Assembly (NCBI GenBank): GCA_002559145.1
Contig: NTXX01000010.1
Location: forward strand, 62,350-126,349
Direction: 5' to 3'
DNA: 64,000 nucleotides
From: Bacillus sp. AFS006103
GTDB taxonomy: Bacteria > Bacillota > Bacilli > Bacillales > Cytobacillaceae
Shown in pieces: positions 1-9,443 of this stretch. The notes under the pieces were generated by a model. The model ran no database searches. It saw only the letters and a list, made by a program, of their open reading frames with translations, and was not told the origin of the DNA. Position numbers and translations under genes: made by a program. The first letter of the stretch is position 1. The number at the start of each line of letters is the position of its first letter.

Positions 1-729
1 TTGGCTGATTATTATCGTAAGCAACTAAAAAGTAAGCGGTGGAGCCAACGGATGAATACCCTCTACCATATTGAGGATTTCCAATTGAATCTCCTGATCG
101 ATGATATCTACACGCTAACAAAGAAAAAAAATCTTTCCCACACAGAACTTATTCATTCTTTAAGAATCCTTGCTTTATTCCAATTTGGACAATTATTTGA
201 TTTGTTAACAACCTACTATCAGCCTTTCTCTGAATTTGAGTATCGTATCATAATAATCCGCCTCGACGAACAACAATTTGAGCAGTTTATACTTCATTTT
301 CATAAAAGTAGTCCTCCCTTACAAAAAGCAATTCTTGATGTAATTTCTATAAAAAGAGGCCTAAAATATCTATCCTTCCTTGAAAATGTTTTTTCTTCCT
401 ATAAAGGGGAAATTAGGCTTAGAGCCTTAAAGGCATTATCTGAAATTGGTTATGTAAAAAATACAGAACCTTACCTAGAACTTCTTTATTCCGCCAAGTG
501 GGAAGAAAGAATGGTTGCCGCTAAACTAGTTGGTTCAATAAAAGAAGTCAAAGCGATTTCGAGACTGATTGAACTTTTGCATGATCAAACATGGTGGGTT
601 CGGTCGCAGGCTGGTCAGGCAATCTGTCAATTTCCAAATGGGTATGACATTTTGCGGGAAGTATTAGAAACATCCAAAGATGCATTTGCGAAAGATATGG
701 CCTGGGAATGGCTTCACAAAGGGGGATAG
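1..729 (+). CDS. HEAT-repeat protein (probably 5'-truncated by window edge)
   Basis: The reading frame is open from base 1 (a TTG codon) to a stop at 727-729, and no ribosome binding site can be seen, so the N-terminus probably lies outside the window. The visible 242 residues are helical. The C-terminal half has HEAT-like helix pairs, for example around residues 135-165 (RALKALSEIGY) and 168-210 (ERMVAAKLVGSIKEVKAISRL). HEAT repeats normally form protein-binding scaffolds. The next gene, a membrane glycosyltransferase, starts 4 bases after the stop with its GGGGG ribosome binding site inside this gene, so the two are co-transcribed. I infer a scaffold or regulator for the synthase; the precise role is unknown. 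Confidence 0.75.
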   Translation: MADYYRKQLKSKRWSQRMNTLYHIEDFQLNLLIDDIYTLTKKKNLSHTELIHSLRILALFQFGQLFDLLTTYYQPFSEFEYRIIIIRLDEQQFEQFILHFHKSSPPLQKAILDVISIKRGLKYLSFLENVFSSYKGEIRLRALKALSEIGYVKNTEPYLELLYSAKWEERMVAAKLVGSIKEVKAISRLIELLHDQTWWVRSQAGQAICQFPNGYDILREVLETSKDAFAKDMAWEWLHKGG

Positions 730-732
730 ACA

Positions 733-2145
733 ATGACTGTTTTGCAATGGGGAGATGTGGTAACTTTTTTTGCGTGGTTTATAGCTATCTATATGGTCGT
801 TGTCATTATTTTCTATTCTGCCATTTTGGTTATCTCTTTTTTCCATCTTAGGAAGGAATATCAGCTAGATAGAGTTCAAGCCTATGAGGATTACGAGGAT
901 GAATTTTATACCAAGCCGGTATCCATTATCGTCCCAGCTTACAATGAAGAAGCTGGTATTATTCAGAGTGTGCGCTCATTATTAAGCGTTAATTACCCTA
1001 CATTTGAAGTGATTGTGGTGAATGACGGTTCAACCGATCAAACACTTGAAAAAGTAATTGAACACTACGATATGAAGGAAATAAAACGAGTGGTAAGAAA
1101 ACAGGTCGAAACAAAACCGATTCGTAAGATTTATCAATCAGCCATTCTGTCCAATTTGTTTCTGATTGACAAGGAAAATGGAGGGAAGGCGGACGCACTT
1201 AATGTGGGTTTAAACTTTTCCCATTACCCCTATTTTTGTTCATTAGATGGAGATTCAGTACTAGAACCGGATGCTTTTTTAAAGGTAATGAAGCCTATAA
1301 TTGACTCGAACGAAGAGGTAATTGCCTCGGGCGGAAGTGTTCGAATCGCAAATGGTTGTCAAATCAAAAACGGGCATATTCAAAAAATTGGTTTATCGAA
1401 TAATCCACTGGTCGTTATGCAAATCATCGAATATTTACGTGCTTTTTTAATGGGGAGAATTGGCTTAAGTCGTCATAATCTATTATTAATCATTTCAGGT
1501 GCATTTGGTGTCTTTTCTAAGCATTGGGTAATTACAGCAGGTGGTTATCGAACAGATACTGTTGGGGAAGATATGGAATTAGTCGTTAGAATCCATCGAC
1601 TCTTAAAGGAAAAAAATATTAAGAAAAAGATTGTTTATGTACCTGACCCGGTTTGTTGGACGGAGGTTCCTGAAGACATTACCTTCTTACGCAGGCAAAG
1701 GAGACGTTGGCATAGAGGCCTGTTTGAAAGCCTATGGACACATAAAAAGATAACTTTTAACCCGAAGTACGGATTGATTGGTTTCATATCTTTCCCATAC
1801 TTTTGGATCGTTGAATTTTTTGGACCTGTGATTGAGCTATCAGGATATCTATTTATGTTCTTCTGTTTATTTTTAGGAGGCATTTATGTTGAATTTTCTA
1901 TTTTATTATTTCTTCTTTCTTGTTTATATGGGTCTATTTTTTCCATGTCAGCGGTTCTACTAGAAGAATGGAGCCTAACAAAGTATCCGAAAGTATCTGA
2001 TATTGTTAAATTGTTTTTATACTCTCTAACTGAAACCATTTGGTATCGGCCGCTGACCGTATTTTGGCGTTGTGAGGGGATATGGCAAATGATAATGGGG
2101 GATAGAAGTTGGGGAGAAATGAAAAGAAAAGGTGTTTCTGAATGA
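733..2145 (+). CDS. Processive membrane glycosyltransferase, family 2
   Basis: A 470-residue GT2 enzyme of the poly-GlcNAc/cellulose synthase type. There is an N-terminal membrane segment at about 12-38, then the catalytic domain with PAYNEE (68-73), VNDGSTD (96-102, Asp98), the DxD motif LDGDS (171-175), the acceptor-site GED (278-280) and a QxxRW motif RQRRRW (321-326). Further hydrophobic segments lie at about 346-410. The full D,D,D,QxxRW set indicates a processive polymerase that extrudes a beta-linked polysaccharide. The stop overlaps the start of the glycosidase-like gene (ATGA, 2142-2145), indicating translational coupling. The polymer cannot be deduced from sequence. Confidence 0.88.
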   Translation: MTVLQWGDVVTFFAWFIAIYMVVVIIFYSAILVISFFHLRKEYQLDRVQAYEDYEDEFYTKPVSIIVPAYNEEAGIIQSVRSLLSVNYPTFEVIVVNDGSTDQTLEKVIEHYDMKEIKRVVRKQVETKPIRKIYQSAILSNLFLIDKENGGKADALNVGLNFSHYPYFCSLDGDSVLEPDAFLKVMKPIIDSNEEVIASGGSVRIANGCQIKNGHIQKIGLSNNPLVVMQIIEYLRAFLMGRIGLSRHNLLLIISGAFGVFSKHWVITAGGYRTDTVGEDMELVVRIHRLLKEKNIKKKIVYVPDPVCWTEVPEDITFLRRQRRRWHRGLFESLWTHKKITFNPKYGLIGFISFPYFWIVEFFGPVIELSGYLFMFFCLFLGGIYVEFSILLFLLSCLYGSIFSMSAVLLEEWSLTKYPKVSDIVKLFLYSLTETIWYRPLTVFWRCEGIWQMIMGDRSWGEMKRKGVSE

Positions 2146-5100
2146 AAAAACCCATGTATTTAATCATCTATACCATTCTTTTTTTGATAATTTTGACATG
2201 TCCTTTTTGGTTATGGCAAATTCAACCTGCAAAAAAATTAAACGTGTTAATTGTCGACAAGACGGTACCTAATCCTTCCTATAGGGAACATAAGGGGCTT
2301 GTTTGGATATTAAACAATGATAAATATTTTAAAAATGGACAAGTTCCTTATTCTGATACCGAGGATTACAGAGGTTTTAAACCGCAGGAGGGAAAGAAAT
2401 ATACAATTGCACCTCTGCCGAAGGATTTACAAAAATATGATGTTTTCTATTTAACGGATCAATACGGGGTATATAAAGAGGAGTTTTTCGGACAGAATCC
2501 GTCTGGAAAACGATCGGAAAAAATTTACGGCGGACTAAAATCCAATGAAGTCAATCAAATTGAAAAGGCCCTTATCCAATCGAAGGGAAAGACGTTAATT
2601 GCAGAATTTAATACGTTTGCTAGTCCAACTTCGGAAACCGCCAAAGCGAAAATCTCTAATTTACTAAATGTAGAATGGTCCGGTTGGATTGGACGTTATT
2701 TTTCCGACCTAAATAGTAAGGAAGTACCTGAATGGGTAAAGAAAAGTTATCAACAACAAACCAAGAAATGGTCATTTACTGGTGAGGGATTCGTTTTTGT
2801 TAGTAAAAATAATTATGTTGTTGTTATTGGCAATAAAGATGTTCAAGATGAGGGGCTGCTTTTTCAATTAACTAATAAAGGAAATAAATATTTTAAGAAA
2901 GATATTCAGGGGAACTATAAGTATTGGTTTGATATTATTGATGCTAAAGATCAGGATGAAGTTCTTGCTTCATATAAATTGCCGATTTCAAAAAAAGCCA
3001 AGGAAACACTTGCAGGTTTCGATATTCCAGCAAATTTCCCAGCAGTCATTTATCACCAAAATGCGAAATACTCCTCCTACTATTTTTCAGGGGATTTTGC
3101 AGATGAATCTGATGTTCCTGCGATTTACCAAACAAAAGGGCTTGATGCATGGAAAAGAAATATTGGAGCAAACAATTCTTTTTATTGGAAAACGTACGTT
3201 CCATTAATGAAGGATATTTTAAAAAATGGATTGCACCATGTAGACAATCAAGAAAATGTGGAATTGGCAGAGAATGATGGGATTAAGATAAACAGCAAGA
3301 CAGGAGATTCGTATATACAGGTCCTAAGAACAGGAAAATGGGAGAATCTTTTAATTAAAGGAGTGAATATGGGGATAGGAAAGCCAGGAAACTTTCCTGG
3401 TGAGACTGCGATAACAAAAGAGGAGTACTTCCGTTGGTTTAAAGAAATTGGCGCAATGAATGCAAATGCTATCAGAATTTATACGCTTCATCCGCCTCAA
3501 TTTTATGAAGCCTTTTATGAATATAATCAAATCGCGAAAAAGCCGTTGTATCTATTTCATGGTACATGGGTAAATGAGGAGAATCTTATTCATACTCAAG
3601 ATGCATTTGCAAAGATTAATCTAGAAGATGCAAAGTTAGAAATTAAAAATATGATAGATAGTATACATGGTAAAGCAGTGATTCCTGACAGACCTGGACA
3701 TGCTTCAGGTAGTTATACACACGATATTTCAAAATATGTAATAGGAATAATAGTCGGTACAGAATGGGACCCCGCGATGGTCAAGAATACGAATGCGAAG
3801 CACACAAAAATTGGTCAATTTACTGGCAATTACTTTAAAACAGAAAAGGCAAATCCATTTGAAATTTGGTTGGCTGGCTTAATGGATTTTGCGGCTGATT
3901 ATGAAGCTAAACAATACCAGTGGCAACACTCAATGAGTTTTACAAACTGGGTAACAACTGATTTGTTGAAACATCCGGCAGAACCGCTTGAAAATGAGGA
4001 TATGGTTTCGGTTAATCCTAACCATATTAAAGCAGCCAAGCAATTTTCTTCAGGGGTCTTCGCTTCCTATCATATATATCCCTATTATCCTGATTTTCTT
4101 AACTATGAGAAGTCATACCTTAACTATGTCGATTCAAAGGGGAAGAAAAACAATTATGCCGGTTATCTAAATGACCTGCGTTCAGCCCATCAAATGCCTG
4201 TACTTGTTGCAGAATATGGTGTGCCGGCTTCAAGAGGTTTAACACATAAGAACGCTTATGGAATGAACCAAGGCCTTCATTCTGAGGAGGAACAAGGGGA
4301 AATTAATAGATATCTTTATCAATCGATTGTTTCTGAAGGTTATATGGGCGGGCTTGTCTTCTCTTGGCAGGATGAATGGTTTAAACGGACGTGGAACACT
4401 ATGGATTTTGATAATCCGGATCGAAGACCCTATTGGAACAACGTACAAACAAATGAACAGCACTTTGGTATCAAAGGTTTTGAACCAGGAAAAAAGGAAC
4501 AAGTAATCCTTGTTGACGGTATCACTAAGGATTGGGATTTGGCAGGAGTTAGGAAAGGTTATCTAGCCAAAGAAAAGAAAAACACGATAAAGGAAGTTCG
4601 GTTTTCCTCGGATAACGGATATTTCTATTTTCTTCTAAAGTATAATCGACCCGTTGATTCTGCTAACCAAGGAACTTTCCTGTTGCTTGATACCATCAAT
4701 AAACAAGGCCAAACCACTATAACATTAACAGATAAGAACTCTGTAAAGACAGACTTCGGTATTGACTTTTTGGTAAAACTGGCAGGCACTAATCATTCAA
4801 GGATATTGGTAGATAGTTACTATGATACTTTCTATTTTCAGTATGCGCACCTATTGAAGATGATTGACGAACAGGCTTATGTAAGCAGGAAAAATAATGG
4901 GGTTTTTCATCCAATTAGACTTGCCCTAAGTAAAGAATTGAGGATTCCATCAACAAAGACGATTATTCCTTTTGAGGGCTACGAGACTGGAAAACTGAAG
5001 TTTGGAAATGGTAATCCCAAAAATAAAGACTTCGATTCTTTAACCGATATTAGTATCAGTAATGATAAGAAGGTTATTGAAGGCAGGATCGCGTGGCAGT

Positions 5101-5399
5101 TATTGAATGTTAAAGACCCTAGTTTAAAAGAAGTAATGGGAGATTTATGGGAAAGTGGGTTGGCAGGAAGTGCGGAGATTACTGGGATTAGGGTTGCTTT
5201 AGTGACAACAGAAAAAGGGGCGATCAAGCAAACATTGCCTAAAGCAGTTAATAATCAGCTTCAACAATCTGATGTATTTTTCTACAAATGGAATAAGTGG
5301 GAGAAGCCAACCTATTATGAACGATTGAAAAAATCCTATGGAATCATGGAAGAGGTCTATAGAACGACGGATCTTAAGGTGAGTAAGAATACAGATTAA
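2142..5399 (+). CDS. Large exported glycoside-hydrolase-like protein (TIM-barrel type)
   Basis: A 1085-residue protein with an N-terminal signal-anchor (about 6-26) and a long extracytoplasmic part. Residues about 405-720 look like a clan-A TIM barrel: LIKGVNMGIG near the barrel start, GTEWDP with Glu541 as possible acid/base, and VAEYG with Glu691 as possible nucleophile. The acid/base Glu is preceded by Thr, not the usual Asn. The region around 790-870 resembles a beta-sandwich carbohydrate-binding module. It overlaps the synthase gene by 4 bases and ends at a strong terminator. By analogy with other synthase-dependent systems (BcsZ, PgaB, PelA) it may trim or release the polymer; this is inference. 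The exact GH family was not recognised. Confidence 0.7.
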   Translation: MKKPMYLIIYTILFLIILTCPFWLWQIQPAKKLNVLIVDKTVPNPSYREHKGLVWILNNDKYFKNGQVPYSDTEDYRGFKPQEGKKYTIAPLPKDLQKYDVFYLTDQYGVYKEEFFGQNPSGKRSEKIYGGLKSNEVNQIEKALIQSKGKTLIAEFNTFASPTSETAKAKISNLLNVEWSGWIGRYFSDLNSKEVPEWVKKSYQQQTKKWSFTGEGFVFVSKNNYVVVIGNKDVQDEGLLFQLTNKGNKYFKKDIQGNYKYWFDIIDAKDQDEVLASYKLPISKKAKETLAGFDIPANFPAVIYHQNAKYSSYYFSGDFADESDVPAIYQTKGLDAWKRNIGANNSFYWKTYVPLMKDILKNGLHHVDNQENVELAENDGIKINSKTGDSYIQVLRTGKWENLLIKGVNMGIGKPGNFPGETAITKEEYFRWFKEIGAMNANAIRIYTLHPPQFYEAFYEYNQIAKKPLYLFHGTWVNEENLIHTQDAFAKINLEDAKLEIKNMIDSIHGKAVIPDRPGHASGSYTHDISKYVIGIIVGTEWDPAMVKNTNAKHTKIGQFTGNYFKTEKANPFEIWLAGLMDFAADYEAKQYQWQHSMSFTNWVTTDLLKHPAEPLENEDMVSVNPNHIKAAKQFSSGVFASYHIYPYYPDFLNYEKSYLNYVDSKGKKNNYAGYLNDLRSAHQMPVLVAEYGVPASRGLTHKNAYGMNQGLHSEEEQGEINRYLYQSIVSEGYMGGLVFSWQDEWFKRTWNTMDFDNPDRRPYWNNVQTNEQHFGIKGFEPGKKEQVILVDGITKDWDLAGVRKGYLAKEKKNTIKEVRFSSDNGYFYFLLKYNRPVDSANQGTFLLLDTINKQGQTTITLTDKNSVKTDFGIDFLVKLAGTNHSRILVDSYYDTFYFQYAHLLKMIDEQAYVSRKNNGVFHPIRLALSKELRIPSTKTIIPFEGYETGKLKFGNGNPKNKDFDSLTDISISNDKKVIEGRIAWQLLNVKDPSLKEVMGDLWESGLAGSAEITGIRVALVTTEKGAIKQTLPKAVNNQLQQSDVFFYKWNKWEKPTYYERLKKSYGIMEEVYRTTDLKVSKNTD

Positions 5400-5430
5400 A
5401 ACGCTGGCTTAGGGGCCAGCGTTTTTTTTA
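5400..5430 (+). terminator. Intrinsic terminator of the HEAT-GT2-GH operon
   Basis: The inverted repeat ACGCTGGC...GCCAGCGT (5401-5422) is followed by a run of T. It directly follows the glycosidase stop and abuts the stop of the convergent YitT-like gene. Confidence 0.9.
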
Positions 5431-6015
5431 ATAATACGGGAAATGTTCATTCTTATTACCACTAACAGTTAAGGTTGTCATTAATCCAACGCAAATGATC
5501 GTAAGAAGGGAATAGAAGAACTTTTCTAATCCCACCACCTGAAGCCCACTCATTATCACCAACCCATCAATAATGAATATGATGATGCCGACATTTACGG
5601 AAGTAAACTTAGTTAAAATCTGGGCAAGTAAATCTGTCCCACCCGTACTTGTTTCATAACGCAGCATGAGACCTATACCAACACCGACAAGTAATCCTCC
5701 AATTATCGTACTTGGTAATATACCCATATGGATTTTTCCATTCATGAATGAAAGAAAATCAATACAAAATGAAGAAATGATAAGCCCGTGCAGACTATAG
5801 TAAAAATAACGTCTCTCAAAGATCCATGCTAGAACATATAAAGGAAGACTTAATAGAATAATACTCAGTCCAGTCGGCCACCCGTAAAAATAATGAATGA
5901 TTAATCCTAAGCCAATTACCCCTCCATCCAGCAGGTGGTAGGGTACTAAGAATCCATTGACCCCAAGGCTCAGCAGCAAACTTCCTAGTAGCATAGCAAC
6001 GATTTTTTCCTTCAC
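5428..6015 (-). CDS. YitT family (DUF161-type) membrane protein, short form
   Basis: A polytopic membrane protein of about 195 residues, with the family-typical start KEKIVAMLLGSLLLSLGVNG, HLLDGGVIGLGL and a second glycine-rich TSTGGTDLLAQ segment. About five to six hydrophobic helices are visible. Classical YitT proteins are near 280 residues and carry a C-terminal cytoplasmic DUF2179 domain, which is absent here. I chose the GTG start at 6015, which has GGGGTGA seven bases upstream. An ATG at 6033 gives six more residues, but its GGAGG is only two bases away. The gene is monocistronic between terminators. The family's transport function is not established. Confidence 0.8.
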   Translation of the reverse strand: MKEKIVAMLLGSLLLSLGVNGFLVPYHLLDGGVIGLGLIIHYFYGWPTGLSIILLSLPLYVLAWIFERRYFYYSLHGLIISSFCIDFLSFMNGKIHMGILPSTIIGGLLVGVGIGLMLRYETSTGGTDLLAQILTKFTSVNVGIIIFIIDGLVIMSGLQVVGLEKFFYSLLTIICVGLMTTLTVSGNKNEHFPYY

Positions 6016-6109
6016 AATGTCACCCCAAAACATGTCCTCCTAGATAAAATATGAAGGTTTCATCCATTTAGAAGTGATTTTACAAAAAAAGAGCCAGGAA
6101 AACGAGTCA

Positions 6110-6138
6110 AAAAAAACAACCAGAATCTCTGGTTGAAT
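6110..6138 (-). terminator. Intrinsic terminator after pit
   Basis: Read on the minus strand, CAACCAG-AGATT-CTGGTTG is followed by eight T residues, directly after the pit stop codon. Confidence 0.85.
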
Positions 6139-7146
6139 TTAAAAGAAAATATTCATTATGAAATAAATGATACCTGCTAATACGCTCGTTATTGGAAGTG
6201 TTATTACCCACGTAATTAACATCCGCTGAGCCGTACCCCATTTTACTCCTTTAAGACGATGGGATGCACCTACACCTAGTATCCCTGAAGAAATGACATG
6301 AGTAGTACTAACAGGTAAATGGATGAAGGTTGCTCCAAAAATAATCGCTGCACCCGTTAAATCAGCTGCAACACCATTTATCGGGCGAATCTTCATGATT
6401 TTCCCGCCCACTGTTTTAATGATCTTCCATCCGCCAATCGAGGTACCAAGCCCCATTGCAATCGCACAGGAAACCTGAACCCAAAAAGGGACTTCATCAG
6501 TTGTCAGATAACCATTAGCCAGCAACGCCATAGTAATAATCCCCATTGATTTTTGTGCATCGTTGGTCCCGTGTGAATAGGATTGCAAGGCCGCTGTAGC
6601 AATTTGGATAAAACGAAAGTTTCGATTGGTCTTAGTTAAATTAAAGTTCTTGAAGAAGACTTTAAAAATGCTATAAACAATATAACCAACAGTAAATGCC
6701 AAAATAGGTGATAGAACTAGAGCTTCAAGAATCTTTAAAAAACCTTCATATTTTATCACTTCAAAGCCTTTGGCAGCAATGGCAGCACCAGCAATAGAAC
6801 CGATAATTGCATGCGAAGAGCTGCTGGGGATACCATAATACCATGTGAGTAAGTTCCAAATAATAGCTGATAATAATGCTGCGAAAATAACAATTGATCC
6901 TGTATGACCACCAGTAAGTGAGAATGGATCTACGATGTCCTTAGAAATAGTTTTTGCTACTCCAGTAAATGTCAATGCCCCAATAAAATTCATTACTGCT
7001 GCTAACAAAATTGCTTGGCGGGGTTTTAGGGCTTTTGTTGAGACAGAGGTAGCAATTGCATTTGCGGTATCATGGAATCCATTAATAAAGTCAAATGCAA
7101 GAGCACCAATTACAATTAAAATTGTTAGAATTAATACAACGCTCAT
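6139..7146 (-). CDS. pit: Inorganic phosphate transporter, PiT family
   Basis: A 335-residue permease of the PiT family (H+- or Na+-coupled phosphate uptake). The duplicated family signatures are present: an N-terminal DFINGFHDTANAIATS, GIPSSSSHAIIGS, SHGTNDAQKSMGI in the middle, and LPVSTTHVISSGILG in the C-terminal repeat. About ten membrane helices are visible. The length matches short Gram-positive Pit proteins. It starts 11 bases after the upstream DUF47 gene, forming the standard DUF47-pit operon. No Pho box was identified. Confidence 0.95.
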   Translation of the reverse strand: MSVVLILTILIVIGALAFDFINGFHDTANAIATSVSTKALKPRQAILLAAVMNFIGALTFTGVAKTISKDIVDPFSLTGGHTGSIVIFAALLSAIIWNLLTWYYGIPSSSSHAIIGSIAGAAIAAKGFEVIKYEGFLKILEALVLSPILAFTVGYIVYSIFKVFFKNFNLTKTNRNFRFIQIATAALQSYSHGTNDAQKSMGIITMALLANGYLTTDEVPFWVQVSCAIAMGLGTSIGGWKIIKTVGGKIMKIRPINGVAADLTGAAIIFGATFIHLPVSTTHVISSGILGVGASHRLKGVKWGTAQRMLITWVITLPITSVLAGIIYFIMNIFF

Positions 7147-7157
7147 ATTTTTGCTCC

Positions 7158-7775
7158 TTAAGCATTTTTCATAATAATGGTTTCGAGTGTATTAGCAACC
7201 GTTTGGCAATAGTCTGCAATATCTTCAAGATTTTCGTAAATTTCCTTGTATTGAATAATACGAATGGGATCCTTTTCGACAGTAAATAAATTTTTAATCG
7301 ACTGGCGCAAGATATTATCGCAGTTAGATTCGTAATCCTTTATTTTAATTGCATGTTCTCTAATTTGTTGTAACTTTTTATTAGAGAGCAATTCAACCGC
7401 TTTGTCAATTTCATGGACACTAGCCTGAATGGCATCCACAAATTTCTTCATATAGTCATCAGCATTTGTGATTGAGTACATTTCAAATAATGCTGCACAT
7501 CCTTCAAGTCCATCGAGTACATCATCCATGCTCATCGCAAGATGAAGAATGTCTTCACGTTCAATTGGAGTGATAAAAGCATCATTCAATTCTTTGATTA
7601 CTTCATGAACGAATGAATCTCCCTTTGTTTCAAGTTCCTTCATCTTCTCTGAGAAGATTTTCAAATCACTCACATTTTTTAGTTTGTAATCAGTGAAGAA
7701 ATTTGCACTTTCTTTAAGGTTAGCAGAAATATGACTAAGTAAAACCATAAATTTATCAGCTTTTTTGAATGCCAT
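7158..7775 (-). CDS. DUF47 family protein (PhoU-like partner of Pit)
   Basis: A soluble all-helical protein of 205 residues (B. subtilis YkaA type). It has the PhoU-like ETKGDSFVHEVIKELN and DDVLDGLEGCAALFEMY segments, where acidic residues bind metal in PhoU proteins. It precedes pit by 11 bases, the usual arrangement for a regulator of Pit-type phosphate transport. The start was set at the ATG at 7773-7775 because GGGGGT sits six bases upstream. The TTG at 7817 would add 14 residues that do not resemble the family. Confidence 0.88.
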   Translation of the reverse strand: MAFKKADKFMVLLSHISANLKESANFFTDYKLKNVSDLKIFSEKMKELETKGDSFVHEVIKELNDAFITPIEREDILHLAMSMDDVLDGLEGCAALFEMYSITNADDYMKKFVDAIQASVHEIDKAVELLSNKKLQQIREHAIKIKDYESNCDNILRQSIKNLFTVEKDPIRIIQYKEIYENLEDIADYCQTVANTLETIIMKNA

Positions 7776-8103
7776 GTTATTACCCCCATTTTCATATAAA
7801 CAAGTGTTGTACACCAACCCAAATAATTTTATGGAAAAATGTCGAAAAAAGAAACAATTTCATAACAAATTTACAAAAACTTAACATTAGAATGTTTTGA
7901 ATAGTTTATTTTTGTATTATAGACTTTTTTAATTTTACCCAAATTCATTGATTTATGTATTAAGCTCCCTTGGAGGATTTTTTTCTTTTTGAGTATAAAA
8001 TTGAAAATAGGGTATTTTAATGGTACAGGTAGCATGAAAAATGAGTTACTTTTCCAATACTACCTGAGACAAAATAATTGAATACTGAAAAGGAGTGTTC
8101 TGA
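7776..8103. promoter_or_regulatory. Divergent intergenic region between DUF47-pit and the GlsB-like gene
   Basis: AT-rich gap of 328 bases with no convincing ORF. The only specific signal is GGGTAT at 8010-8015, about 90 bases before the GlsB-like start. It matches the sigma-B -10 element, but I cannot find a good GTTT-type -35. Since GlsB-type proteins such as B. subtilis YwzA are often general-stress genes, sigma-B control is possible but weakly supported. Confidence 0.35.
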
Positions 8104-8361
8104 ATGAATTTCATTTGGGCATTAATTATTGGTGGGATTATTGGATGGTTAGCAGGTCTTATCGTTGGAAGAGATATACCGGGAGGAATCATTGGTAATA
8201 TCATTGCAGGTTTTGTTGGGGCATGGCTTGGGACAGCGGTTCTAGGTGATTGGGGGCCAAGGGTTGCTGATTTTGCGATAATTCCAGCAATCATTGGGGC
8301 TGCAGTCTTAGCCCTGCTGCTAAGCTTCATAATGCGATCCTTTAGAAGAACAGACAGATAA
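8104..8361 (+). CDS. GlsB/YeaQ/YmgE family stress-response membrane protein
   Basis: A small integral membrane protein (85 residues), almost entirely hydrophobic, with three helices and the glycine-rich pattern of this family: GGIIGWLAGLIVGRDIPGG at about 11-29, then GNIIAGFVGAWLGTAVLG. The family was once called transglycosylase-associated, but its function is unproven; several Bacillus members belong to the general stress response. AAAGGAG lies a few bases upstream of the ATG. The gene is monocistronic and ends at a bidirectional terminator shared with the pseudouridine synthase gene. Confidence 0.88.
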   Translation: MNFIWALIIGGIIGWLAGLIVGRDIPGGIIGNIIAGFVGAWLGTAVLGDWGPRVADFAIIPAIIGAAVLALLLSFIMRSFRRTDR

Positions 8362-8370
8362 ATAAACATT

Positions 8371-8402
8371 GAAAAAGCCTCCGATATCAGGAGGCTTTTT
8401 CG
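8371..8402. terminator. Bidirectional intrinsic terminator
   Basis: AAAAAGCCTCC-N7-GGAGGCTTTTT has T-runs in both orientations, between the convergent GlsB-like gene (+) and the RluA-type gene (-). Confidence 0.9.
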
Positions 8403-8410
8403 ATGTTTAT

Positions 8411-9334
8411 TTAAAGTGAATAAATATCAATATCTTTAAAAATAATAGGTTGATCTAAAAATGGGGCGTGACAAATAATTCTTTCCTGAGTAAATGGATG
8501 AATAAATTTAAGCTTGGCAGCGTGGAGTGCTTGTCTTTTAACCAATGGTTTACCACCATACAAAATATCTCCCACAAGGGGATGGCCCAGATAACTTAAA
8601 TGAACCCTGATTTGATGGGTTCTTCCAGTATCGAGCCAACATTTTACATAGGACAGTTGTTTGGCTTTGTCTACCTTTAAGACTATGTAATGGGTAAGTG
8701 CGTCCTGGCCTGTTGGAGAAACTCTTCTTTTTGTTGCATGATGGCGGTCCCGGCCAATTGCAGCCTTTATAGTTCCGTTGCTTTGCTTTACAACCCCATG
8801 AACCAAAGCAACGTAGGTTCTTTTTATCTCTCGTTTTTCAAGCATATTATCTAAAATAGCGCCTGCTAAAGCATGTTTAGCAAAAAGAATAGCCCCTGAG
8901 GTATCGCGGTCTAATCGATGAACCTGGCGTATATTTCTTATTTCCCCATTTGCTTGCAGGTAATATTGAACCGCATTAACAAGAGTATTTATATCTGCTT
9001 TTGGGTCATTTGGATGAGTATTCATAAAAGGTGGTTTGTTGAGGACGATTACATGGTCGTCTTCATAAAGGATATCAACATTTAGGTAGTTGGGTGTGAT
9101 TTGTAATTCTTCTTCCCCAAAAAGGTTAATTTGTAGCTTTGAACCCTGGCTGAGTGGGGTATTCCAATTAGCCGGGTCACCATTTACTAATACCTTTTTA
9201 TCCATTCTAAAAGAATGAGTCACTTTTTTGGGGGCCTCCCAAATATTCCGAAAAATATCTGCAACAGTTTTTCCATTCCATTCTAAAGGAATTGTCAGTT
9301 GAAACCAATCCCCTATTCGCGTTGTTTTTAGCAT
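8411..9334 (-). CDS. RluA-family RNA pseudouridine synthase (YhcT-like)
   Basis: A 307-residue enzyme isomerising uridine to pseudouridine in RNA. It has an S4-like N-terminal region (about 1-75) and the catalytic motif HRLDRDTSG, whose second Asp is the conserved nucleophile, followed by the ALVHG and TGRTHQIRVHL segments typical of the RluA/RluD group. Size and position next to a divergent YhcU homologue match B. subtilis yhcT. The exact RNA target site (23S rRNA or other) cannot be read from the sequence. Confidence 0.92.
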   Translation of the reverse strand: MLKTTRIGDWFQLTIPLEWNGKTVADIFRNIWEAPKKVTHSFRMDKKVLVNGDPANWNTPLSQGSKLQINLFGEEELQITPNYLNVDILYEDDHVIVLNKPPFMNTHPNDPKADINTLVNAVQYYLQANGEIRNIRQVHRLDRDTSGAILFAKHALAGAILDNMLEKREIKRTYVALVHGVVKQSNGTIKAAIGRDRHHATKRRVSPTGQDALTHYIVLKVDKAKQLSYVKCWLDTGRTHQIRVHLSYLGHPLVGDILYGGKPLVKRQALHAAKLKFIHPFTQERIICHAPFLDQPIIFKDIDIYSL

Positions 9335-9443
9335 TTAATTCTCCTTCAGGTTATAATTACCACCGTAACTGCCGACTTAGTTATGTTATTCTAATGATAT
9401 ACAATTAGACAGAAATAAGCGATGGCAAAGGTGGGTTAGATTA

